From contig JADZFI010000423.1 in NCBI GenBank assembly GCA_020850025.1, positions 1 through 9,923 on the forward strand: a DNA stretch of 9,923 bases, read 5' to 3'. Below are positions 5,533-9,923 of the stretch, piece by piece. Source of the DNA: Saprospiraceae bacterium. Lineage in GTDB: Bacteria > Bacteroidota > Bacteroidia > Chitinophagales > Saprospiraceae. A program made the position numbers and the translations under genes. Below the pieces are notes generated by a model, which was not told the origin of the DNA, made no database searches, and was given only the letters and a program-made list of their open reading frames with translations. Each line of letters starts with the position of its first letter. Positions within the stretch are counted from its first letter, which is position 1.

Positions 5533-7510
5533 GCGCCTCCTCCACCACCGGCGCCTCTTCCTCCGTTTCGATGATATCCAGCTCTACCCTCAGGTTGTCA
5601 ATGATAAATTCCTGGCGCTCGGGGGTATTTTTACCCATGTAGTAATCCAGCACGTGGTCCAGATTGGTGTCTTCGGGCAGGAACACCGGATCCAGACGGA
5701 TGTCTTCGCCAATGAAGGCGCCGAATTCGTTGGGACTGATCTCACCCAAACCTTTGAATCGGGTGATTTCCGGTTTTCCACGGAGCTTTTTGATGGCTTC
5801 CTGTTTTTCGGCCTCTGAATAGCAATAGTAGGTGTGCTGTTTGTCGCGCACCCGGAACAGGGGAGTATCCAGGATATACAAGTGGCCGTTGCGCACTACA
5901 TCCGGGAAAAACTGCAGGAAGAAGGTCAGCATCAGCAAACGGATGTGCATACCGTCCACGTCGGCATCGGTAGCAATTACGATGCGGTTGTAGCGCAGGT
6001 CGTCCAGGGAATCTTCGATGTTCAGCGCATGTTGGAGCAGGTTGAACTCTTCATTCTGATACACGATTTTCTTGGTGAGTCCGTAGCAATTGAGCGGTTT
6101 TCCCCTTAAGCTAAATACCGCCTGGGTATTTGTATTCCTGGATTTGGTGATGGATCCGCTTGCCGAATCACCCTCGGTAATGAACACCGTGGTGGCCAGG
6201 CGCAGTTCATCCGGACCTTTTTCGTTGAGGTGGTACCGACAGTCGCGTAGTTTCTTGTTGTGTATGTTGGCCGCTTTGGCGCGCTGATTGGCCAGTTTTT
6301 TTACCTCGGAGATCTCCTTGCGCTCGCGTTCGCTTTGCTGAATACGCTTGAGCAATTCCTTGGCTACCTCCGGGTTTTTGTGCAGGAAATTGTCGAGTTC
6401 CTTGGACAGGAAGTCCGACATAAACGTGCGGATGGCCGGACCATCGGGGGCCATTCGTTCGGAGCCCAGGCGTGTTTTGGTCTGGCTTTCGAACATGGGG
6501 TCTTCCACGCGCACAGCCACGGCAGCAATGATGCTTTCCCGGATGTCCTTGGCGTCGAACTCCTTTTTGAAGTGGGTGCGCACCACCTTTACCAGCGCTT
6601 CGCGGAAGGCGTTGAGGTGCGTGCCGCCCTGGGTGGTGTTCTGGCCGTTTACGAAGGAGTAAATTTGTTCGCCATAATGATTGCCGTGGGTCATGGCAAT
6701 CTCCACATCTTCTCCGCGCAGGTGAATGATGGGGTAACGCGTTGCTTCCTGTCCGGTTTTTTTCTCCAGCAGGTCGAAAAGGCCGTTTTTGGAGAAAAAG
6801 GGTTTGCCGTTGAAAAGAATTTTCAATCCGGCATTCAAATAGGCGTAATCCCAGAGTTTTTGTTCCACATACTCCGGCAGCCAGCGGTAATTGCGGAACA
6901 GGCCGTTGTCCGGCTTGAATTCCACCAGGGTACCGTTGTCTTCTTTGGAAGGCTCAATTTTGCTTTCCTTCTTCAGGTTACCGAAATTGAATTCGGCAGT
7001 TTTCATCTGCCCTTCCCGTATGGCTGTCACTTTAAAGTACTCCGAAAGGGCGTTAACGGCCTTGGTACCCACACCGTTCAGGCCCACCGACTTTTTAAAA
7101 GCCTTGCTGTCGTACTTGGCGCCGGTATTGATCTTGGACACCACATCTACCACCTTACCGAGCGGAATACCCCGCCCGTAGTCGCGCACGGAGCAGCCAT
7201 TTTCGTTGAGTGTAATCTCAATCACCTTGCCATAGCCCATGGCATACTCGTCAATACAGTTGTCGAGCACCTCTTTCAGCAGTACGTAAATGCCATCGTC
7301 CGGGCTGGAACCATCGCCCAGTTTACCGATGTACATGCCCGGGCGCAGGCGAATGTGTTCCCGCCAGTCGAGCGATTTGATCTCGTCTTCAGTATATTTA
7401 ACTTCTTGCATATCCGGTTTGGATGGTGTGCCTGCCTGTTCGGCCGACTGTTTGGGAGCAGCGGTTTTGCTTTTGCCTCCCGGCCTGGATGATTTGATAT
7501 TTGCGCCCAA
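5519..7510 (-). CDS. parE: DNA topoisomerase IV subunit B (ParE, GyrB-like)
   Basis: ParE is the ATPase subunit of topoisomerase IV, which decatenates daughter chromosomes with ParC. In the 663-residue reading the GHKL ATPase shows EVLDNCIDE with catalytic Glu80, DYGRGIP (110-116), and GLNGVGTKAVNAL (143-155) for ATP binding. The QTK loop that contacts the gamma phosphate is at 343-345. The Toprim domain has EGDSASG (446-452) and DADVDG (515-520), followed by RFKGLGE (584-590). YTEDEIKSLDWREHIRLRPG is the opening typical of Bacteroidota ParE rather than GyrB. No ATG is available at 7510. TTG there gives a basic, low-complexity 33-residue extension; ATG at 7411 gives a 630-residue protein starting MQEVKYTED. 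The TTG fits the promoter distance, the ATG the family start. parC does not follow; the next gene is the convergent antitoxin. Confidence 0.95.
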   Translation of the reverse strand: MGANIKSSRPGGKSKTAAPKQSAEQAGTPSKPDMQEVKYTEDEIKSLDWREHIRLRPGMYIGKLGDGSSPDDGIYVLLKEVLDNCIDEYAMGYGKVIEITLNENGCSVRDYGRGIPLGKVVDVVSKINTGAKYDSKAFKKSVGLNGVGTKAVNALSEYFKVTAIREGQMKTAEFNFGNLKKESKIEPSKEDNGTLVEFKPDNGLFRNYRWLPEYVEQKLWDYAYLNAGLKILFNGKPFFSKNGLFDLLEKKTGQEATRYPIIHLRGEDVEIAMTHGNHYGEQIYSFVNGQNTTQGGTHLNAFREALVKVVRTHFKKEFDAKDIRESIIAAVAVRVEDPMFESQTKTRLGSERMAPDGPAIRTFMSDFLSKELDNFLHKNPEVAKELLKRIQQSERERKEISEVKKLANQRAKAANIHNKKLRDCRYHLNEKGPDELRLATTVFITEGDSASGSITKSRNTNTQAVFSLRGKPLNCYGLTKKIVYQNEEFNLLQHALNIEDSLDDLRYNRIVIATDADVDGMHIRLLMLTFFLQFFPDVVRNGHLYILDTPLFRVRDKQHTYYCYSEAEKQEAIKKLRGKPEITRFKGLGEISPNEFGAFIGEDIRLDPVFLPEDTNLDHVLDYYMGKNTPERQEFIIDNLRVELDIIETEEEAPVVEEALTSL

Positions 7511-7557
7511 AGTAACGAAGTTTTGTGCTGATGGCAGAGGTGGAATGTTATTGCACG

Positions 7558-7565
7558 CAAAAATA
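7558..7565 (-). promoter_or_regulatory. parE: Possible -7 box of parE
   Basis: Read on the minus strand, TATTTTTG matches TAnnTTTG and lies about 48 bases before the TTG at 7510. The -33 region is very AT-rich without a clear TTG at the right distance, so this is only a candidate. Confidence 0.35.
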
Positions 7566-7614
7566 AAACAAATAATTTATTTAATAAAACATTGTGTTTT
7601 GTTTTTGTGAACGC

Positions 7615-7645
7615 TTGTTTAAAACTAAAATAACCCATACTTTTG
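7615..7645 (+). promoter_or_regulatory. Candidate plus-strand promoter in the parE-nuclease gap
   Basis: TTG at 7615-7617, 20 bases, then TACTTTTG at 7638-7645, which matches the Bacteroidota -7 consensus TAnnTTTG. No convincing coding gene lies downstream on this strand. The transcript would run into the strong hairpin at 7720-7754. Confidence 0.4.
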
Positions 7646-7651
7646 TGGCAT

Positions 7652-7760
7652 CAACCGAAACGGTTAGGACGTTTGAGCGGGGGACTTTTTATTAAAGGTG
7701 CATCCAGCGTCGGTTTCAAAAGAAGCGCCGTATCTAAAAAGTACGGCGCTTCTTCGTTTT
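7652..7760 (+). ncRNA. Candidate small RNA, overlapping the nuclease 3' end in antisense
   Basis: Between the candidate promoter and the 13-bp hairpin followed by CGTTTT there is room for a transcript of about 110 nt. It would start with a perfect small hairpin, AACCGAAACGGTT (7653-7665), and its 3' end (7734-7760) would be complementary to the last codons of the nuclease gene. I do not recognise a known RNA family. The call rests on promoter plus terminator arrangement only. Confidence 0.25.
7720..7760. terminator. Perfect 13-bp hairpin terminator at the nuclease gene end
   Basis: AAGAAGCGCCGTA (7720-7732) and TACGGCGCTTCTT (7742-7754) are perfect complements around a 9-nt loop. On the minus strand the stem ends in TTCTTTTG; on the plus strand CGTTTT follows, so it could act both ways. 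The TAG stop of the nuclease gene (7734-7736) lies in the loop, and the first arm encodes its last residues. Confidence 0.75.
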
Positions 7761-8192
7761 AAACATCGTTTGAAAGACGAGCCTGTTGAGCTTACCTTTT
7801 TTCCTGACTCGCCTGATTTCTTTGACTACATAGATGTAGCAGTTCTCGACTTTTTCAAAAATGAAAACCTCATTTTTAGTAGTTAAATCAACCTTTTTCC
7901 TGTGATCATAGATTATTCGATCCGGATTAAATATGATCGAAGGGATCAAAAGCAAGTCTTCGTCAGTTATAGCAACTTGACCATGTGCAGCTTCCTTTTG
8001 GGCATCACTATGTCGTTCAAGGGCATGCCTGATACCATAATTATCAATGGTAACCATAAAGCCATGGATTGAAATCCCGGTTTCGGAAAATATCAACTCG
8101 GCTAACTCTTCTGTGACAGGTGAAATATCAAACACTAAATGCACGTTGTCGGTATGCACTTTCACTTTACCAAGAAAGTCCTCTATGGTCAT
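7734..8192 (-). CDS. Stand-alone PBECR-like (barnase/EndoU/colicin/RelE-fold) nuclease
   Basis: This 152-residue protein lacks a signal peptide or membrane segment. The middle carries the pattern of phage-barnase-EndoU-colicin-RelE-like (PBECR) nucleases: DNYGIRHALERHSD (50-63) with His56 and His61 as candidate catalytic residues, then GQVAITDEDLLLIPSIIFNP (71-90), a strand pair around EVFIFEKVENCYIYVVKEI, and a closing QTMFK (141-145). PBECR domains occur in phage polyvalent proteins, MuF-type toxins and polymorphic toxins and are predicted RNases. Here the domain stands alone with a short N-terminal part and no delivery module. The gene is AT-rich compared with parE and the OstA-like gene, which suggests acquisition. 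A strong promoter lies upstream and a terminator overlaps the stop codon. No immunity or antitoxin gene adjoins it; the nearest candidate is the Panacea antitoxin about 2.2 kb away. Family assignment is from motif pattern, activity untested. Confidence 0.65.
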   Translation of the reverse strand: MTIEDFLGKVKVHTDNVHLVFDISPVTEELAELIFSETGISIHGFMVTIDNYGIRHALERHSDAQKEAAHGQVAITDEDLLLIPSIIFNPDRIIYDHRKKVDLTTKNEVFIFEKVENCYIYVVKEIRRVRKKGKLNRLVFQTMFKTKKRRTF

Positions 8193-8236
8193 GGTTTTCG
8201 GGTATTTCTGTTTCCAAATGTTTTAGAGGTATTCAT
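8189..8236 (-). CDS. Possible 15-codon leader ORF overlapping the nuclease start
   Basis: The reading MNTSKTFGNRNTRKP ends in TGA, which overlaps the nuclease ATG as ATGA. Its own ATG lies about six bases after the predicted transcription start. The arrangement would couple translation of the nuclease to that of the leader. No similarity is recognised, and so short an ORF can arise by chance. Confidence 0.25.
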   Translation of the reverse strand: MNTSKTFGNRNTRKP

Positions 8237-8248
8237 CCACCCCTTTTA

Positions 8249-8277
8249 CAAATATAATGATTTTCTTCGGCTAACAA
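8249..8277 (-). promoter_or_regulatory. Bacteroidota promoter of the PBECR-like nuclease gene
   Basis: On the minus strand a -33 TTG (8277-8275), 18 bases of spacer and TATATTTG (8256-8249) match the Bacteroidota housekeeping promoter closely. It predicts a start near 8242 and a leader of about 50 nt before the ATG at 8192. Confidence 0.65.
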
Positions 8278-8339
8278 CATCCCCTGACCGTTAATTTCGC
8301 GCTTTGTCCGCAAAAAAGTGCTCAACTTTACTCTATTCC

Positions 8340-9923
8340 GTGATTCGTCCTTTCATTTATCTTTTAATATTTACATGCTCTTCTCTGACAGTCCCCAGCG
8401 CGCTGTCGGCCCAAAATCCGGCTGTCCCTCCCTCTAAAATCACCAACCAGCCCCTCCCGTCAACCGTAGGCCGTCAACCGTCCACCGTGGATCGTCCACC
8501 GGCAGCCGCCTCCGATACCCAAAAACTCAAGATCGAAACCGCTGCCATCATTGAGTATTTTTTAAAAAACGGTCGGGAAATTCAGAAACTGAGCGGAACG
8601 GTGCGCCTTCGGCAGGAAAATACCCTGATCTATTGCGATACGGCGGTGCTCGACAAGGATTTTGCCATTCTGCGCGGCAATGTGGTGATTGCCCAGGGAG
8701 ATTCCGTTAAAGCCTTTGCCGATTCTGCCCACTACGACGCCGCAACCAAAATCAGCGATCTGTTCAACAAAGTGGTGCTGGAAAACGGCAAACAACAGCT
8801 GTTCACCGAGCGACTCCGCTACGATACCGGCAACAAAATTGCCACTTACACCACCGGCGCTACCATGACCAATGGGAAAAGTCAGGTGGTGAGTAGGCGG
8901 GGCACCTACCTCGTTGATCAAAAAGAAGTGCTGCTGAAGGGCAATGTGGTGGTAACCGACCCGGAGTTCACCATGCGCACCGATACCATGACGTTCAACA
9001 CCGAGGCGCAGCTGGTCAGGTTTGTGGCGCCTACCCTGATCAGTCAGAGGGGCAGTAAAATATACACAGAGAGCGGCTTTTACGACATGGAGAATGAGTT
9101 TGCCTCCTTCGACCAAAACCCGCAATACGAAAAAGACGGCCAGCTGGGGCGCGCCCGGAAAATGCGCTACGAAGGCTCCCGGAAAGAATACACCCTCGAA
9201 GGAGATGCCCACATTGAAGACCCCAAAAAAGGAGAAGTGGCCGACGCCGAGGTGATTCGCTACAACTCGGAAACCGAAAAAACCATCCTGCGCGGCAGCG
9301 CGCATTTCCGCGACAGCACGCGCGACATCCAGGGCAGCGAGATTCAGTACGACAGCCGGAACAAAATCTATCAAATAACCGGTCGCGGCCGGGTGATTGA
9401 TCCGCCCAACATCATTGAAGCCGATTCGCTGGATTTCAACGATGTGCTGGGCAACGGCGTGGCCCTGGGCAGTGTGTCGTGGCAGGATACCGCCAGCGAT
9501 TACACCGTGTTGTCATGGCGCATGGATTACAACAAAAAATCGCAGTATCTCAATGCTTTCGGCGGATTCGGGCCGGTGGGCGAGGCAGGCAGGCCCATGA
9601 TGAAAAGCCTGATTGACCGCGATACGCTGTACATGAGCGCCGATACACTGACCTCCTACAAGCCGGATTCGGCCAGCGATGTACGGCAGTTGATTGCGCA
9701 TCGGGACGTGCGGATTTTCAAAAGCGATCTGCAGGCCGCCTGCGATTCGCTCACGTTCAGCAGCGGCGATTCGATTTTCTGGTTTTATCAGATCAAAAAT
9801 GTGCCGGTGATTTGGTCTGACACCTCTCAATTTTCGGGCGATACGATCCGGATGTTGTTGAAAGACAAAAAGCTCGACCGACTTTGGCTGCGCCAGAACG
9901 CGCTGGTGGTCAATTCAGAAGAC
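8340..9923 (+). CDS. OstA/LptA-like LPS-transport protein, 3' end outside the window
   Basis: The frame is open from a GTG at 8340 to the end of the window (528 codons, no stop reached). The start MIRPFIYLLIFTCSSLTVPS followed by ALSAQ is a clear signal peptide, probably cut after LSA, so the protein is exported; no in-frame ATG precedes it. A Pro/Ser/Thr linker follows, then an OstA-type domain from about residue 60: repeated beta units such as LSGTVRLRQENTLIYCDTAV, LRGNVVIAQGDS, LLKGNVVVTDPE, YTLEGDAHIEDP and ITGRGRVIDPPNIIEADSL. This LxGNVxxxxxD pattern is that of LptA and the LptD N-terminal domain, which form the periplasmic bridge carrying LPS to the outer membrane. Bacteroidota have longer OstA-like versions of this kind. 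Its linker is encoded by a heptanucleotide repeat. The nuclease gene is divergent, about 150 bp away. Confidence 0.85.
   Translation, partial: MIRPFIYLLIFTCSSLTVPSALSAQNPAVPPSKITNQPLPSTVGRQPSTVDRPPAAASDTQKLKIETAAIIEYFLKNGREIQKLSGTVRLRQENTLIYCDTAVLDKDFAILRGNVVIAQGDSVKAFADSAHYDAATKISDLFNKVVLENGKQQLFTERLRYDTGNKIATYTTGATMTNGKSQVVSRRGTYLVDQKEVLLKGNVVVTDPEFTMRTDTMTFNTEAQLVRFVAPTLISQRGSKIYTESGFYDMENEFASFDQNPQYEKDGQLGRARKMRYEGSRKEYTLEGDAHIEDPKKGEVADAEVIRYNSETEKTILRGSAHFRDSTRDIQGSEIQYDSRNKIYQITGRGRVIDPPNIIEADSLDFNDVLGNGVALGSVSWQDTASDYTVLSWRMDYNKKSQYLNAFGGFGPVGEAGRPMMKSLIDRDTLYMSADTLTSYKPDSASDVRQLIAHRDVRIFKSDLQAACDSLTFSSGDSIFWFYQIKNVPVIWSDTSQFSGDTIRMLLKDKKLDRLWLRQNALVVNSED
8458..8506 (+). repeat. Degenerate heptanucleotide tandem repeat within the OstA-like gene
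   Basis: Seven consecutive 7-nt units start with CG: CGTCAAC, CGTAGGC, CGTCAAC, CGTCCAC, CGTGGAT, CGTCCAC, CGGCAGC. Two are identical CGTCAAC units and two are CGTCCAC. They encode the linker after the signal peptide, where the protein shows PSTVGRQ followed by PSTVDRP. Because 7 is not a multiple of 3, losing or gaining one unit would shift the reading frame. Confidence 0.6.

Noticed and set aside
6260..7492. A 410-codon open frame antisense to parE
   Set aside because: It is a shadow of the strong codon bias of parE; the translation shows no family features.
7720..7754. The perfect inverted repeat as an att site or insertion-sequence end
   Set aside because: There is no second copy, no target-site duplication and no recombinase in the window; a terminator explains it.
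7698..7886. A 62-codon plus-strand ORF starting with GTG opposite the nuclease
   Set aside because: It reads through the strong hairpin and opposes the better supported nuclease frame.
8562..9374. A 270-codon minus-strand frame opposite the OstA-like gene
   Set aside because: The plus-strand frame has a signal peptide and clear OstA repeats, while this one has neither.

Overview
The window looks like a chromosomal segment of a free-living Bacteroidota bacterium, probably near the Saprospiria (Lewinella or Haliscomenobacter-like). Three things point there: -7 boxes of the form TAnnTTTG in several intergenic regions, few Shine-Dalgarno sequences, and typical Bacteroidota proteins (a CKKE-type lipoprotein, a membrane-anchored TlpA-like thioredoxin, an OstA-like LPS-transport protein, a Bacteroidota-style ParE). 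The lineage is inferred from gene style only.

Left part (1-4130): the end of a lipocalin-like lipoprotein gene closed by a terminator hairpin; a MOP/Wzx-type flippase; then, 70 bp downstream on the same strand, guaB (IMP dehydrogenase). Facing guaB is a tlpA-like thioredoxin gene. The two convergent genes share one 18-bp hairpin. These are ordinary housekeeping or envelope genes.

Middle part (4131-8340): essential parE (topoisomerase IV subunit B, minus strand) lies between two AT-richer genes related to toxin-antitoxin and conflict systems. One side has a Panacea/SocA-domain antitoxin with an MqsA-like N-terminus, no toxin next to it, and a roughly 400-bp upstream region holding a promoter, two palindromes and an ORF tail without a start. 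The other side has a stand-alone PBECR-type (barnase/EndoU/colicin/RelE-like) nuclease with a textbook Bacteroidota promoter, a 15-codon upstream ORF overlapping its start as ATGA, and a terminator hairpin that encodes its last residues. A possible short RNA on the opposite strand would end at the same hairpin. This is the most interesting part: a candidate toxin and a candidate antitoxin about 2.2 kb apart, with an essential topoisomerase gene between them.

Right part (8340-9923): the 5' part of an OstA/LptA-like gene that starts with GTG, has a clear signal peptide and runs off the window. Just after its signal peptide the DNA is a degenerate heptanucleotide repeat. The period is not a multiple of three, so gain or loss of one unit would shift the frame.

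No tRNA, rRNA, CRISPR array, transposase or insertion sequence was seen.
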